In this document: one piece after another, positions 43,630 to 54,013 of the stretch
How positions within the stretch are numbered: position 1 is the stretch's first letter
How the letters are laid out: every line of letters starts with the position of its first letter
DNA from: Lactobacillaceae bacterium
Lineage (GTDB): Bacteria > Bacillota > Bacilli > Lactobacillales > Lactobacillaceae
Assembly (NCBI GenBank): GCA_031289015.1
Contig: JAITQG010000049.1
Coordinates: forward strand, 1-64,000
Direction: 5' to 3'
Length of the DNA: 64,000 nucleotides
Notes under the pieces: model-generated
The model's input: only the letters and a program-made list of their open reading frames with translations
What the model was told of the DNA's origin: nothing
Database searches by the model: none
Position numbers and translations under genes: made by a program

Positions 43630-44403
43630 ATGCTTAAAGTTCAAGAAGTTAGTAAAGTATTTATCGATGGTAAAAAAGAATTTAATGCCTTAAATCAGGT
43701 GAGTTTTGACGTGCAAGCCGGTGAAATTTTTGGTTTCGTCGGTGCCAATGGAGCTGGAAAGTCAACCACCATGCGGATTATTATGGGTGTTTTAGCTGCA
43801 AATGCTGGGGAAGTGTATGTCGATGATGTCAAAGTTGTCGGGGAGCATGTCAATGAATCGGCGGCTGCCAAAGCGCGCCAAACAATTGGCTACATGCCTA
43901 GTGAGCGTGGCCTGTACCCGAAAATGCAAGTCATGGAACAATTAGAATTCTTTGGTCAATTAAAGGGTTTGTCGGCTAAAGAGGCCCACGAACAAGTTGA
44001 ACAACTGATGACTGATTTAAATGTCATGGCACACAAAGACAAGTTGTTAAAGGATTTATCAACTGGAAATGCCCAACGTGTGCAGTTAGTGGTGGCTTTG
44101 TTGGGGCAGCCAAAGATTTTGATTTTGGACGAACCCTTTAGTGGTTTGGATCCAATTGCGGTGCGCCACATGAGTGACAGCATCAAAGCCATGGCTCAAA
44201 AGGGTGTCGCCGTCATCTTTTCATCACATCAACTCGAATTGATTGATGAATTATGTGATCGAGTGGGCATTATTAACCACGGTGATATGTTGCACGTGGG
44301 GACGCCTGACGAATTACGCGCGATTACCCATGCCCAACCAACCATCACGATTCCAACCCCATTGGCAAATATCTTTGGGGATTTGATGAAGGGGGATGCC
44401 TAA
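43630..44403 (+). CDS. ABC transporter ATP-binding protein (NatA/YhaQ type)
   Basis: 257 residues; ATG at 43630 with TGGAGG 5 bases upstream. Walker A GANGAGKST (~37), the signature in the form LSTGNAQRV (~143, with Asn where the second Gly-Gln is usual), Walker B ILILDEPFSGLDP (~165) and the H-loop in FSSHQLELIDELCDRVGIINHG. This is the domain type that drives ABC-2 permeases such as NatB. The partner permease starts 1 base after the stop. Substrate (Na+, antimicrobial or other) cannot be told. Confidence 0.88.
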   Translation: MLKVQEVSKVFIDGKKEFNALNQVSFDVQAGEIFGFVGANGAGKSTTMRIIMGVLAANAGEVYVDDVKVVGEHVNESAAAKARQTIGYMPSERGLYPKMQVMEQLEFFGQLKGLSAKEAHEQVEQLMTDLNVMAHKDKLLKDLSTGNAQRVQLVVALLGQPKILILDEPFSGLDPIAVRHMSDSIKAMAQKGVAVIFSSHQLELIDELCDRVGIINHGDMLHVGTPDELRAITHAQPTITIPTPLANIFGDLMKGDA

Positions 44404-44404
44404 G

Positions 44405-45439
44405 ATGAAATTATTTAGCAAAGCGCCCAAAACCAAGCACTATTCAAACAAAGTCTTGTCTCCGCTAATGTTGGTCGTGCGCCGGGAATTTAGTACGTTT
44501 GTGAAATCCAAGGGCTACATTTCTTCAACGCTGACGATGATGATTTTAGTTATCGTGGCCATGTTTGTGGCTTATATTGGCAAAAACCATGCCAATTCAC
44601 TCGACTTCATGAAGAGTGCTGAAATCGCTGGTAAGGCGCAAAATTCAGTTTTGTTGAAACATGGGGTGAACCCGGTCCAATTTAGCCAAGAAGTCGCGCA
44701 AAAGACGGCTGAACTGACCAAGGCCGCCCACATTAATTCGCCAGATACGATTGCCATGATGATTAGTATCGGGGTGGGGGTCATTATTTTTATGAGTTTA
44801 GTCTTAACGGGCCAAGCGATTGCCAATGGCGTGGCGCAAGAAAAAGCCTCACGAACCGTGGAAATTTTGCTATCCCTCTTAAAGCCATGGGAGTTGTTGG
44901 CCGGTAAAGTTATTGGAATTGGCCTGACAGGGATCTTGCAAATCTTGTTAATCGTTGGAAGTGGAGCGCTTGCGGCGATTGGCTTTGGCGTGATTGATGC
45001 GAGTGTCATCACGACGCATCTGGGCGCTGGCTTGTGGATCTTCGTGTGGTTTATTCTTGCGTATTTCTCATATGCATGTTTTTATGCAGCGCTAGGGAGC
45101 CGCGTTAATTCGATTGAAGAAGTCTCGAGTTCTATTGCGTTGATTCAAATTATCATCGTCATGGCGTTTTATGTTTCCATTTATGCACCCATGCTTGGTA
45201 AAGGGGTGGCTTGGTTAGTCACCTTGAGTGCGTACGTGCCATTGTTCTCACCATTTAATATGCCAGCCCAAATTATTTTGGGGAAGGTTGAATGGTGGCA
45301 AATTGTGGCCTCACTGGCATTGACGTTAATTTTCATTCCCGTTGCGGTGTGGGCATGTTCACGGATCTACCAAAATTCAATTGTGAATACTGGTGGTAAA
45401 CAATCATTAATTAAATTAGTTGCCAAAAATGTCAATTAA
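44405..45439 (+). CDS. ABC-2 type permease (NatB/YhaP type)
   Basis: 344 residues from the ATG at 44405; an ATG at 44396 inside the previous gene is too close to the GAAGGGGG site. One N-terminal helix (STLTMMILVIVAMFVAYIG), an extracytoplasmic loop of ~90 residues, then five more helices. NGVAQEKASRTVEILLSLLKPWELLAGKVIG is the conserved cytoplasmic segment of ABC-2 permeases of the NatB group. Works with the ATPase encoded just upstream. Confidence 0.87.
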   Translation: MKLFSKAPKTKHYSNKVLSPLMLVVRREFSTFVKSKGYISSTLTMMILVIVAMFVAYIGKNHANSLDFMKSAEIAGKAQNSVLLKHGVNPVQFSQEVAQKTAELTKAAHINSPDTIAMMISIGVGVIIFMSLVLTGQAIANGVAQEKASRTVEILLSLLKPWELLAGKVIGIGLTGILQILLIVGSGALAAIGFGVIDASVITTHLGAGLWIFVWFILAYFSYACFYAALGSRVNSIEEVSSSIALIQIIIVMAFYVSIYAPMLGKGVAWLVTLSAYVPLFSPFNMPAQIILGKVEWWQIVASLALTLIFIPVAVWACSRIYQNSIVNTGGKQSLIKLVAKNVN

Positions 45440-45446
45440 GTTCGCC

Positions 45447-45476
45447 AAAAGTTAGGGAATCTCCCTAACTTTTTTT
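45447..45476 (+). terminator. Intrinsic terminator after the ABC-2 operon
   Basis: AAAAGTTAGGGA pairs perfectly with TCCCTAACTTTT around a 3-base loop. Confidence 0.9.
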
Positions 45477-45541
45477 GCTAGTCACTGGGATTGTGGTATA
45501 CTCTTATAAGTAAATTTTAAAGAGAAAAGGGATTACAATCC

Positions 45542-46543
45542 ATGAAAATTAAAGGTCTAACACCTGTCTTGTTGATCTTATTGGCAGTATTATTTTTTAC
45601 CGGCCACATCTACTTCCTAGCTGAACCATTAGCAAACTTTATGAACTCGGCTGGTAGCATTCTTGGTGGCCCAGACGCCATTGGCTGGTCAATCATTTTG
45701 TTGACGGTCATCGTGCGTTTGTTATTGTTGCCAATTATGTTGCATCAATCACGGAACATGACGATTCAACAAGAGAAGATGCGATTGTTGCAACCACAAT
45801 TGCGCCGTGTTCAAGAAGCGCAAAAGACGGCATCTACTCAAGAAGAGAAAATGCTGGCTTCTCAAGCTATGATGACCGTGTATCGCGAAAACAACGTCTC
45901 ATTACTTGGTGGGATGAACTTTGCAGTTTTGATCGTCCAATGGCCAATCTTCTCAGGCTTGTACGGGGCAATTAATCCGCACGTAATTAGTAATTACAAG
46001 AGTTTAGCCTGGGCCACGACCCAAATGACTGAAATCAAGCAAGCGGCCTTCTTTGGTATTTCATTGAGCGAAAAGAGCTTGGTGATTGCGATTTTGACTG
46101 GGGTTGTATATTTCGTACAATCATATTTGTCAATTATTGGGGTTCCTGAAGAAACACGTAAGCAAATGAAGCAAATGATGTTCATGATGCCAATTATGAT
46201 GTTCTTCATGACTTACATGACTAACGCCGGGGTTGGGTTATACTTCTTTGTCGGGGCTTTGGTTATGATTATCCAAACTTTGATCATCAACGCTTGGCGG
46301 CCACGGTTGCGTAAGGGTGTTGAAGCTAGTTTTACGGTTAATGACGTTGTTGAAGACGCTTTGGCTGGTAAGATTGAGACGCCGCAAGCTACTGGTGGCT
46401 TTGCTAAGATGATGCAAGATGCGCAGGCTAAGCAGGGTGAACAGGGGGCTGGGCCTAAGGATATTACTGATCAGGTTAGTGAGAAGGATACTTCTAAGCA
46501 GAGTAATCGGGAGCGGAATGCTGGTAAGCAGAAGCGTAATTAA
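45542..46543 (+). CDS. yidC: Membrane protein insertase YidC/Oxa1
   Basis: 333 residues. The five-helix Oxa1 core is present: IGWSIILLTVIVRLLLLPIMLHQ with the conserved positive residue (Arg) of the hydrophilic groove, a cytoplasmic coiled hairpin (QEKMRLLQPQLRRVQEAQK), FAVLIVQWPIFSGLY and TNAGVGLYFFVGALVMIIQTLII. The tail is charged (DVSEKDTSKQSNRERNAGKQKRN), as in YidC2 types that bind ribosomes. The N-terminal hydrophobic segment (LLAVLFFTGHIYF) lacks the lipobox cysteine that Firmicute YidC lipoproteins normally carry. A TATACT promoter lies near 45498. Confidence 0.92.
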   Translation: MKIKGLTPVLLILLAVLFFTGHIYFLAEPLANFMNSAGSILGGPDAIGWSIILLTVIVRLLLLPIMLHQSRNMTIQQEKMRLLQPQLRRVQEAQKTASTQEEKMLASQAMMTVYRENNVSLLGGMNFAVLIVQWPIFSGLYGAINPHVISNYKSLAWATTQMTEIKQAAFFGISLSEKSLVIAILTGVVYFVQSYLSIIGVPEETRKQMKQMMFMMPIMMFFMTYMTNAGVGLYFFVGALVMIIQTLIINAWRPRLRKGVEASFTVNDVVEDALAGKIETPQATGGFAKMMQDAQAKQGEQGAGPKDITDQVSEKDTSKQSNRERNAGKQKRN

Positions 46544-46553
46544 TTAACATTTT

Positions 46554-46610
46554 AAAACCTTGTCGGGGTTGCTCGATTAGGTTTTTTTCTTTGCCCTTTT
46601 CGGGGCAAAG
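46554..46610 (+). terminator. Terminator after yidC plus a second hairpin
   Basis: AAAACCT pairs with AGGTTTT (46554-46588), giving a T-run. CTTTGCCC/GGGGCAAAG (46589-46610) follows immediately and could also act as a backup terminator. Confidence 0.7.
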
Positions 46611-46990
46611 TGTTTTGGTTTAGATTTATTAATTTAGTTGGGATCAATGTGTTGTTTGAAATTAATTGGTAATCCCTAAAATCCGCCTAAACTATAACTG
46701 GTCTTGGTGGTTTTTTTTGCTGTTATTGGCATAGACTTAAACGCACTAAGCTTTGGTAACAAAACGTTCCTAAATTACGGATAAACTTAAAGACGGAAGA
46801 TCGATTTATGGATTGAAAACGTTTTCATTACGAATGTTCGGTAGTTTTTGGACAAAATTCATAAAACACGAACAAAAAACACAAATATCCGCTTACTAAA
46901 AGTAAAACCATATACTTTTAGTTGATATTTAGGTTTAATATAAATGAAAAGACGAACGATTACATACAATAATTGGTGAGGAGCTAGTAA
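46611..46990 (+). promoter_or_regulatory. Long control region of the pur operon
   Basis: No gene is seen in these 380 bases. Present are: a perfect cre palindrome TGAAAACGTTTTCA (46814-46827); PurR-box-like sites around TTCGG (46834-46846 on the - strand, 12 of 13 matches to AWWWCCGAACWWT), CGAAC at 46869 and CGAAC at 46953 (10 of 13 each); a 10-bp perfect hairpin ACTAAAAGTA/TACTTTTAGT (46895-46922); a -10 TACAAT (46965-46970) without a good -35; and the GGTGAGGAG ribosome binding site. Activation by PurR and control by CcpA are inferred. No purine-riboswitch core is recognisable. Confidence 0.6.
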
Positions 46991-47479
46991 ATGACGAAAG
47001 TAGCAGTTGTAATGGGGTCAATTTCTGATTGGCCGACTATGAAACTAACAACCGATATTCTTGAAAATTTGGAAATCGAGGTCGAAAAACACATTATTTC
47101 AGCCCATCGCATGCCTAAGCAATTGGCTGAATTTGGCGAAGGTGCTCGTGAACAAGGCATTGCCGTGATTATTGCTGGGGCTGGTGGCGCTGCGCATTTG
47201 CCTGGCATGTTGGCAGCTAGCACAACTTTGCCAGTCATCGGTGTCCCAGTGCAATCTAAGGCCTTGAACGGCATGGATTCGTTGTTGAGCATTGTGCAAA
47301 TGCCAGCTGGCGTGCCCGTTGCGACCGTTGCGATTGGGACTGCTGGAGCCAAGAACGCAGCTTACTTGGCTGCTCAAATTATTGGAGTGACAGATCACAA
47401 GGTGGCGGATGCCGTGGCGGCTTTCCGCGCTAGTCAAACCCAAGCTGCAATGGATAGTGAGGCACAGTTGTATGAATAA
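46991..47479 (+). CDS. purE: N5-carboxyaminoimidazole ribonucleotide mutase
   Basis: 162 residues. [12 protein letters not shown] and [12 protein letters not shown] carry the active-site serine, aspartate and histidine of class I PurE, and [25 protein letters not shown] follows. It converts N5-CAIR to CAIR, the sixth step of IMP synthesis, using the product of PurK, whose gene overlaps it by 8 bases. First gene of the pur operon. Confidence 0.96.
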   Translation: MTKVAVVMGSISDWPTMKLTTDILENLEIEVEKHIISAHRMPKQLAEFGEGAREQGIAVIIAGAGGAAHLPGMLAASTTLPVIGVPVQSKALNGMDSLLSIVQMPAGVPVATVAIGTAGAKNAAYLAAQIIGVTDHKVADAVAAFRASQTQAAMDSEAQLYE

Positions 47480-48599
47480 AATCATTTTGCCACCAGCGAC
47501 GATTGGGATTGTCGGCGGCGGTCAACTTGGTCGGATGATTGCCCTGGCTGCAAAGCCCATGGGTTATCGGGTCGGCGTCTTAGATCCAACCCCGGATTGT
47601 CCAGCTGGGCAAATTGCTGATTTTCAAATCACGGCTGGCTACGATGATGAAGCTGCGTTATTGAATCTCGCTCGGCAATCTGACGTCTTAACTTATGAAT
47701 TTGAGAATGTTGATTTAAATACTTTACAAGAAGCTAGCAAGATTACCGCCTTACCACAAGGGACGGACTTGCTCCACATCACTAAAAATCGTTTACGCGA
47801 GAAGCAATTCTTAGCTGACAATGGCATTCCGGTTACGACCTTTGCTGAAGTTGAAAGCGTGGTTAGTCTGGATGCCAAGGTGGCCGAAGTGGGTTGCCCA
47901 GCAATCTTGAAAACGGCTGAAGGTGGCTATGATGGCCACGGTCAATGGGATATTGATTCACAAGAGACTTTGAGTGCGTTAATTGCACGTTGGCCAGTTC
48001 CAGAAAATGTGCAATTGATTTTGGAAAAACAAATCAGTTTTGATCGTGAATTGAGTGTCATGGTGACCCGCGATGGTTTGGATCAAGTCCATGTTTGGCC
48101 GGTGGCAGAAAATGTCCATGCCAATCACATCTTGAAGACGACCCACGCGCCAGCCAACATCTCAGCGACTTTAAAGGCTGAGATTTTCCAAATTGCCACT
48201 CAGATTGCTGAACACCTGGATTTGCGTGGTGTCTTGGGGGTTGAAATGTTTGTGGCTGGTGATGCTGTGTACGTTAATGAATTAGCACCGCGCCCCCACA
48301 ATTCTGGTCACTACACGATTGAAGGGACAAATGTTTCGCAATTTGAAGGCCATGTCCGTAGTATTTGTGGTTTGCCGATTGATGAAATTAAAGCCGTTGA
48401 TACTGCATTGATGCTCAATCTCTTGGGCGATGAATTGACGCAAGCCCGCCAAGATTTGGTTAATCAACCAGCCTGGCATTTCCATGATTACGGGAAAGCT
48501 GATATTAAACGGGATCGTAAAATGGGGCATATCACGGCCGTTGGGAAGAAAAGTATACAAGCACTATTGAATTGGAGTAAAAATCATGAGCAAGGTTGA
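47472..48599 (+). CDS. purK: N5-carboxyaminoimidazole ribonucleotide synthase
   Basis: 375 residues from the ATG at 47472, which overlaps the end of pur[30 protein letters not shown] is the N-terminal pre-ATP-grasp domain; ATP-grasp motifs include [18 protein letters not shown] and [17 protein letters not shown]. It makes N5-CAIR from AIR, bicarbonate and ATP. An alternative upstream start at 47409 would give 21 extra residues absent from the family and is rejected. Confidence 0.95.
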   Translation: MNKIILPPATIGIVGGGQLGRMIALAAKPMGYRVGVLDPTPDCPAGQIADFQITAGYDDEAALLNLARQSDVLTYEFENVDLNTLQEASKITALPQGTDLLHITKNRLREKQFLADNGIPVTTFAEVESVVSLDAKVAEVGCPAILKTAEGGYDGHGQWDIDSQETLSALIARWPVPENVQLILEKQISFDRELSVMVTRDGLDQVHVWPVAENVHANHILKTTHAPANISATLKAEIFQIATQIAEHLDLRGVLGVEMFVAGDAVYVNELAPRPHNSGHYTIEGTNVSQFEGHVRSICGLPIDEIKAVDTALMLNLLGDELTQARQDLVNQPAWHFHDYGKADIKRDRKMGHITAVGKKSIQALLNWSKNHEQG

Positions 48600-49311
48600 G
48601 CAAACCGATTTAATCATTGAAGGTAAAGCCAAAGCCATTTATAACACGACAGACCCTGCATTAATCTGGGTGCATAATTTGGATCAAGCCACGGCCTTGA
48701 ATGGTAAGAAAAAAGAAGCCATCGCTAACAAAGCCCATTACACGAATGCTATTTCTGGCTTGTTGTTCCAATATTTGACGGAGCAAGGCATTGAAAACCA
48801 TTTCATCGAGCAACTTAACGATTCGGATGTCTTGGTTAAAAAGTTGAAGATGGCGCCGGTGGAAGTCGTGACCCGTAATTTTGCGTCAGGTAGCTTTGAA
48901 CGCAAATACGCCGTTGAACATCTCAAGCCCCTGACCCCCAAGGTCCAAGAGTTCTACTTTAAAAATGATGAGCTTGATGATCCAACGTTAAATGATTCAC
49001 AAATCTTGGCGTTGGACTTGGCTTCAGCAGCTGATATTCAGACGTTCCGCGCAACGGCTTTGCAAGTTAATGAAAAGTTGGTGGCCTTGTTTGCCAAGAT
49101 TAACATCATGTTGGTGGATTTCAAGATTGAATTGGGCTATTTGCCAGATGGTCGCTTGATTTTGGCCGATGAATTATCACCAGACAACATGCGTTTGGTT
49201 GATCAAACTACTAAAGAATCGCTTGATAAGGATGTTTTCCGTAAGGGCACCGGCGAAATTACCGCCGTTTATGAAATTGTACTGTCACGTTTACAAGACG
49301 CATTGAAATAG
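48586..49311 (+). CDS. purC: SAICAR synthetase
   Basis: 241 residues. IIEGKAKAIYNTTDPALIWV, VEVVTRNFASGSFERKY, LILADELSPDNMRLVD and the C-terminal YEIVLSRL are standard. It joins aspartate to CAIR. It overlaps the end of purK by 14 bases, with the ATG in the purK sequence, so translation is likely coupled. Confidence 0.96.
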   Translation: MSKVEQTDLIIEGKAKAIYNTTDPALIWVHNLDQATALNGKKKEAIANKAHYTNAISGLLFQYLTEQGIENHFIEQLNDSDVLVKKLKMAPVEVVTRNFASGSFERKYAVEHLKPLTPKVQEFYFKNDELDDPTLNDSQILALDLASAADIQTFRATALQVNEKLVALFAKINIMLVDFKIELGYLPDGRLILADELSPDNMRLVDQTTKESLDKDVFRKGTGEITAVYEIVLSRLQDALK

Positions 49312-49322
49312 GAGTAAATCAC

Positions 49323-49571
49323 ATGTTTTTAGCAAAAATTTATGTTACGTATAAGCCCTCAATCTTGGATCCACAAGGTGAAGTTATCAAGTCAGCCTTG
49401 CACCGGATGGATTTCAAGGCAGTTGAACAAGTTAACCAAGGTAAGTATTTTGAAATCAAATTGACTGCTGACACTAAAGAAGCGGCTGCCCAATTGGTTA
49501 AGAGTTTCACTGAAGAATTGTTGATTAATCACAACACTGAGACGTATCGTTTCGATTTGGCGGAGGTTTAA
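49323..49571 (+). CDS. purS: FGAM synthase subunit PurS
   Basis: 82 residues; IYVTYKPSILDPQGEVIKSALHRMDF is the PurS signature. This small subunit bridges PurQ and PurL in the three-part Gram-positive FGAM synthase, where it helps channel ammonia. It is 11 bases after purC and 3 before purQ. Confidence 0.94.
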   Translation: MFLAKIYVTYKPSILDPQGEVIKSALHRMDFKAVEQVNQGKYFEIKLTADTKEAAAQLVKSFTEELLINHNTETYRFDLAEV

Positions 49572-49574
49572 TTC

Positions 49575-50264
49575 ATGAAAGCAGCAGTTGTTCGATTCCC
49601 AGGTTCAAACTGTGATTTCGACATGTACTATGCCTTGAAGGATTTCGGGGTTGATACGGATATTGTCGAAAAAGACACAGCTAATTTAGATGCTTATGAT
49701 GCAATTTTCTTGCCCGGTGGCTTCTCATATGGTGATTATCTTCGCTCAGGTGCCGTGGCGCGTTTCTCACCAGCCATGGATGCCGTGGCTAAAGCAGCCG
49801 GTGAAGGTAAAATCGTCGTTGGAATCTGCAATGGCTTCCAAGTTTTGACGGAAGCAGGTTTGTTGCCTGGTCAATTGATGGACAATGCCGTTGACGATAC
49901 GGCCCCAGGCTTCATTTGCGATGAAGTTGAATTGCAAATTGCCAACGCGAATACCGCCTTTACAAATAGTTATGATGCGACTAAGACGATCAAAATCCCC
50001 GTTGCCCATGGTGAAGGCCGTTACTACGCCGATCCTGCAACGATTGAAGAATTGCATCAAAACGGGCAAGTCATCTTCACATACAAAGACAACGTGAATG
50101 GTTCCCTTGATCAAATTGCCGGGATTACCAATAAAGCGGGTAATGTTTTGGGTATGATGCCCCATCCGGAACGCGCAATTGATCCATTACTTGGAAACAC
50201 TGATGGTCGCGGCTTCTTTGCCGGGGTTGTTGAAAAAGTTTTGTCAGAAATCGAGGTAGGTTAA
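49575..50264 (+). CDS. purQ: FGAM synthase glutaminase subunit PurQ
   Basis: 229 residues. Class I glutamine amidotransferase: [22 protein letters not shown], nucleophile Cys in GICNGFQVL (~84) and the histidine-glutamate pair in [14 protein letters not shown]. It releases ammonia for PurL. Between purS and purL, as expected. Confidence 0.95.
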   Translation: MKAAVVRFPGSNCDFDMYYALKDFGVDTDIVEKDTANLDAYDAIFLPGGFSYGDYLRSGAVARFSPAMDAVAKAAGEGKIVVGICNGFQVLTEAGLLPGQLMDNAVDDTAPGFICDEVELQIANANTAFTNSYDATKTIKIPVAHGEGRYYADPATIEELHQNGQVIFTYKDNVNGSLDQIAGITNKAGNVLGMMPHPERAIDPLLGNTDGRGFFAGVVEKVLSEIEVG

Positions 50265-50268
50265 TTTC

Positions 50269-52503
50269 ATGGAAGCGACAATTAAAAATCCAATGGCATT
50301 TGAGCCAACCGCAGAACAAGTGCGCGACACCAAGATGTATTTGGCATGGGGCTTGACTGACGAAGAGTACCAATTAATCGTCGACACAATCGGCCGCTTG
50401 CCTAACTACACAGAAGCTGGCATGTTTTCAGCAATGTGGTCAGAACACTGTTCATACAAGAAGTCAAAGCCGGTATTGCGCAAGTTCTGGTCAACGAATG
50501 ACCGCGTGTTGCAAGGCCCTGGTGAAGGCGCTGGAATCCTTGATATTGGAGATGGCCAAGCGGTTGTTTTCAAGGCCGAATCACACAACCACCCATCCGC
50601 TGTGGAACCTTATGAAGGTGCTGCAACCGGTATCGGTGGTATTTTGCGTGACATTTTCTCAATGGGTGCCCAACCAATCGCCTGTCTTGATAGTTTGCGG
50701 TTTGGTGAATTAGATAATCCCCAAACGCAACACTTACTAGGTGGCGTCGTGGCTGGCATCGCTGGTTACGGTAACGCGATTGGGATTCCAACGGTGGGGG
50801 GCGAAATCGCCTTTGACCCTTGTTATCAAGGTAATCCGTTGGTTAACGCGATGGCAGTTGGGATTTTAGATCAACGCGCTATGCAAGTTGGTAAGGCTGA
50901 AGGCGTTGGTAATTCAGTGATGTACGTGGGGGCCAAGACTGGTCGTGACGGTATTCATGGCGCAACGTTTGCGTCAGCTGAATTCAAGACTGACGAAGAC
51001 CAAAATCGTTCAGCTGTCCAAGTGGGTGATCCCTTCATGGAAAAGCTCGTCATGGATGCGACTTTGAAGGTCATCAACGAACATGGCGACGTGGTCGTTG
51101 GGGTGCAAGACATGGGTGCCGCTGGGATTTTGTCTTCATCATCAGAAATGGCTGGCAAGGCGGGCATGGGGATCTTGTTGCACCTTGATTTGGTGCCACA
51201 ACGTGAAACTAACATGACGCCATACGAATTAATGTTGTCAGAATCACAAGAACGCATGTTGATCGTCGTTGCCAAAGGCCATGAAGCCGAAGTTGCCCAA
51301 GTCTTCTCAGAAGTTGAATTGGATGCTGTCGTAGTCGGTGAAGTGACTGATGACGGTCGTTACCGCTTGGAATTCCAAGGCGAAATTGTGGCTGATTTGG
51401 ATGTTGAGTTCTTGACGAGTGCGCCTAAGCAAAACATGGCGGAAGTTAAGCCAGCTTACTTGGTAAATGCCAGTGCTGACCAATATCAACCAGTTGTGGC
51501 CAACGCCAATGAAACTTTCTTGGCTTTGTTGGCTCAACCAACGATCGCTTCAAAGGCTGATTTGTTCCGCCACTATGATTCAATGGTGCGGACTGACACT
51601 GTAATCAAGCCTGGTGGCGATGCTGCCGTGGTCCGTGTCCGTGGGACGAAGAAGGCATTGGCAATGACGACGGACGTAAATAGCCGTTATGTTTACCTTG
51701 ATCCATATAATGGGGGCAAGATGGCCGTGGCTGAAGCTGCTCGTAACATCGTGGCTACCGGTGCTTTGCCAATCGGAATCACGGATTGCTTGAACTTTGG
51801 TAACCCAGATGATCCTGAAATTTATTGGACTTTTGACCAAGCATGTACTGGGGTTAACGATTTGGCTAAGAAGCTTGATACGCCAATCATCTCTGGAAAC
51901 GTGTCTTTGTACAACGAAACCAATGGTGAACCAATCTATCCAACGCCAATGATTGGGATGGTTGGCCTTCACGAAGACAATAAAAACATTACCACGATTG
52001 CTTACAAGCAAGCTGGGGATGCAGTTTACTTGGTTGGTGACTTCCAAGCGGCCTTTAATGGTTCAGAATTGCAAAAGTTGGAAACTGGCAAGATTGCTGG
52101 TCAATTGCTTGAATTTAATGACGACATTGAATTGGCGAGCCAAAAGTTGGTCTTGGAAGCCATCCAAGCTGGTTTGTTAGCCTCAGCCCATGACGTGGCT
52201 GAAGGTGGGGTGGCTGTTGCAGCTGCCGAAGCCGCTTTTGGTACCAAGTTTGGAATCGAATTAACAGCTGATGTACCTGCTGCCATGTTGTTTGCAGAAG
52301 GCCAAGCACAATTCATCGTTTCGGTACCAGCTGAACAAGTTAGTGCGTTTGAAGCTTTGAGTGGGGCGCAGGTGCAACGCTTAGGGACGGTTACAGCCGT
52401 TGAAAACATCAAGATTTCAGCTAATGATCAAGCAATTGATTTGACTAAGGCTGAAGCTGAAGCAAAGTATACGGGGGCGATTTCATGGCTTTTGAACAAG
52501 TAG
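50269..52503 (+). CDS. purL: FGAM synthase ATP-binding subunit PurL
   Basis: 744 residues, the small-PurL size that needs PurS and Pur[80 protein letters not shown] and [16 protein letters not shown] are the paired ATP- and substrate-site motifs of the PurM-like fold, present twice by internal duplication. Converts FGAR to FGAM. Its end overlaps the start of purF by 19 bases. Confidence 0.96.
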   Translation: MEATIKNPMAFEPTAEQVRDTKMYLAWGLTDEEYQLIVDTIGRLPNYTEAGMFSAMWSEHCSYKKSKPVLRKFWSTNDRVLQGPGEGAGILDIGDGQAVVFKAESHNHPSAVEPYEGAATGIGGILRDIFSMGAQPIACLDSLRFGELDNPQTQHLLGGVVAGIAGYGNAIGIPTVGGEIAFDPCYQGNPLVNAMAVGILDQRAMQVGKAEGVGNSVMYVGAKTGRDGIHGATFASAEFKTDEDQNRSAVQVGDPFMEKLVMDATLKVINEHGDVVVGVQDMGAAGILSSSSEMAGKAGMGILLHLDLVPQRETNMTPYELMLSESQERMLIVVAKGHEAEVAQVFSEVELDAVVVGEVTDDGRYRLEFQGEIVADLDVEFLTSAPKQNMAEVKPAYLVNASADQYQPVVANANETFLALLAQPTIASKADLFRHYDSMVRTDTVIKPGGDAAVVRVRGTKKALAMTTDVNSRYVYLDPYNGGKMAVAEAARNIVATGALPIGITDCLNFGNPDDPEIYWTFDQACTGVNDLAKKLDTPIISGNVSLYNETNGEPIYPTPMIGMVGLHEDNKNITTIAYKQAGDAVYLVGDFQAAFNGSELQKLETGKIAGQLLEFNDDIELASQKLVLEAIQAGLLASAHDVAEGGVAVAAAEAAFGTKFGIELTADVPAAMLFAEGQAQFIVSVPAEQVSAFEALSGAQVQRLGTVTAVENIKISANDQAIDLTKAEAEAKYTGAISWLLNK

Positions 52504-54011
52504 GAAATGATAGCTCTTTGAATGAAGAGTGTGGAATTTTTGGCGTGTGGGGGCGACCTGATGCCGCTGCAGTTACGTATTATGGGTTGCACGCGTTGCA
52601 ACACCGTGGTCAAGAAGGGGCTGGGATTGTCTCAAACCAAGCTGGCCGGCTCTGGCAAGAACGCGGGCTTGGGTTATTGGGTGAAGTTTTTCATAACCCA
52701 GCCCGGATGGAACGTTTAAAGGGTAACGCTGCGATCGGCCACGTGCGATATGCGACGGCTGGTTCAGCGGGGATCGAAAACATCCAACCGTTGATGGTTA
52801 ATTTCTCTGACGAACAATTGGCATTGGCCCACAATGGTAATATCACCAACGCTTTGTCATTACGCAAAGCCTTAGAAGACAAGGGTGCCATCTTCCAATC
52901 TTCATCAGATACGGAAGTTTTGTTGCACTTGATTCGCCATTCCAAGGCGGAATGTTTTGCTGACAAGCTCAAGGAAGCCTTGAATCAATTACGGGGTGGG
53001 TTTGCCTTCTTATTGATGACGCCCACGACTTTGTATGCCGCTTTGGATCCGCATGGGTTCCGGCCCTTCGTGATTGGTCAAATGACGGACGGTTCGTATG
53101 TCGTGACGTCAGAAACCGCGGCTTTGTCAGTGTCTGGTGCCCGTTTCATTCGTGACGTGCAACCTGGTGAATTGGTAACTATTGATAATGATGGGATTGC
53201 CATTGAACATTACACTAATAAAACGACTTTGAATATCGACGTGATGGAGTACGTGTACTTTGCGCGCCCCGATTCAAACATCTATGGCGTCAACGTGCAC
53301 AAAGCTCGCAAGCGCATGGGTGCCAATTTGTTTAAAGAACAAGGCGTGGAAGCTGACATCGTTGTCGGCGTACCGAATTCAGCTTTGTCGGCATCAGCTG
53401 GTTATGCTGAAGCGGCTGGTTTACCAAATGAAATGGGTTTGATCAAGAATCAATACGTCGCTCGGACATTTATCGAACCCACCCAAGAAAAGCGTGAACG
53501 CGCGGTTCGCATGAAGTTGACGGCCGTGGCTGACGTTGTGGCTGACAAGCGCGTTGTCTTGATTGATGATTCAATCGTGCGCGGAACGACCTCAAAGTTC
53601 ATCATTAATATGTTGCGCAAAGCCGGGGCTAAAGAAGTCCACGTGCGGGTCGCTTCACCAGCTTTCAAATACCCATCATTTTACGGGGTTGATATGCAAA
53701 CGACGAACGAATTGATGGCGGCCAACCATACCAAGGCTGAAATGTGTGAGATTATTGGGGCTGATTCGCTCGAATTCCTCTCAACTGAAGGCTTAGTAGC
53801 CGCAATCGATTTGCCATATGTCGGTGAAGGGAACGGCTTGACAACGGCGTACTTTGACGGCCATTATCCAAGTCCAATTTATGACTACGCACCTGGTTTG
53901 GCTGACAAAGCGGCCACGGGCGAAGTTGATTTCCAACCAGAACCAACGGAAATGTATTCACCAAAGCAAGTGCCAACCTTATCAAACCAAGAATTACAAG
54001 GAGTCCACTAA
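52485..54011 (+). CDS. purF: Amidophosphoribosyltransferase
   Basis: 508 residues. A short propeptide ends at Cys16 ([12 protein letters not shown]), which would become the N-terminal nucleophile after cleavage, as in B. subtilis PurF. The glutaminase domain ([32 protein letters not shown]) is followed by the phosphoribosyltransferase domain with [14 protein letters not shown] as the PRPP loop. It makes phosphoribosylamine, the committed step. Four cysteines for an Fe-S cluster, typical of the Bacillus type, are not obvious in the C-terminal part. Confidence 0.95.
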   Translation: MAFEQVGNDSSLNEECGIFGVWGRPDAAAVTYYGLHALQHRGQEGAGIVSNQAGRLWQERGLGLLGEVFHNPARMERLKGNAAIGHVRYATAGSAGIENIQPLMVNFSDEQLALAHNGNITNALSLRKALEDKGAIFQSSSDTEVLLHLIRHSKAECFADKLKEALNQLRGGFAFLLMTPTTLYAALDPHGFRPFVIGQMTDGSYVVTSETAALSVSGARFIRDVQPGELVTIDNDGIAIEHYTNKTTLNIDVMEYVYFARPDSNIYGVNVHKARKRMGANLFKEQGVEADIVVGVPNSALSASAGYAEAAGLPNEMGLIKNQYVARTFIEPTQEKRERAVRMKLTAVADVVADKRVVLIDDSIVRGTTSKFIINMLRKAGAKEVHVRVASPAFKYPSFYGVDMQTTNELMAANHTKAEMCEIIGADSLEFLSTEGLVAAIDLPYVGEGNGLTTAYFDGHYPSPIYDYAPGLADKAATGEVDFQPEPTEMYSPKQVPTLSNQELQGVH

Positions 54012-54013
54012 TT

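Noticed and set aside
46611..46990. Purine riboswitch in front of purE
   Set aside because: I could not find the conserved three-way-junction core; the region has PurR-like and cre sites and a simple hairpin instead.
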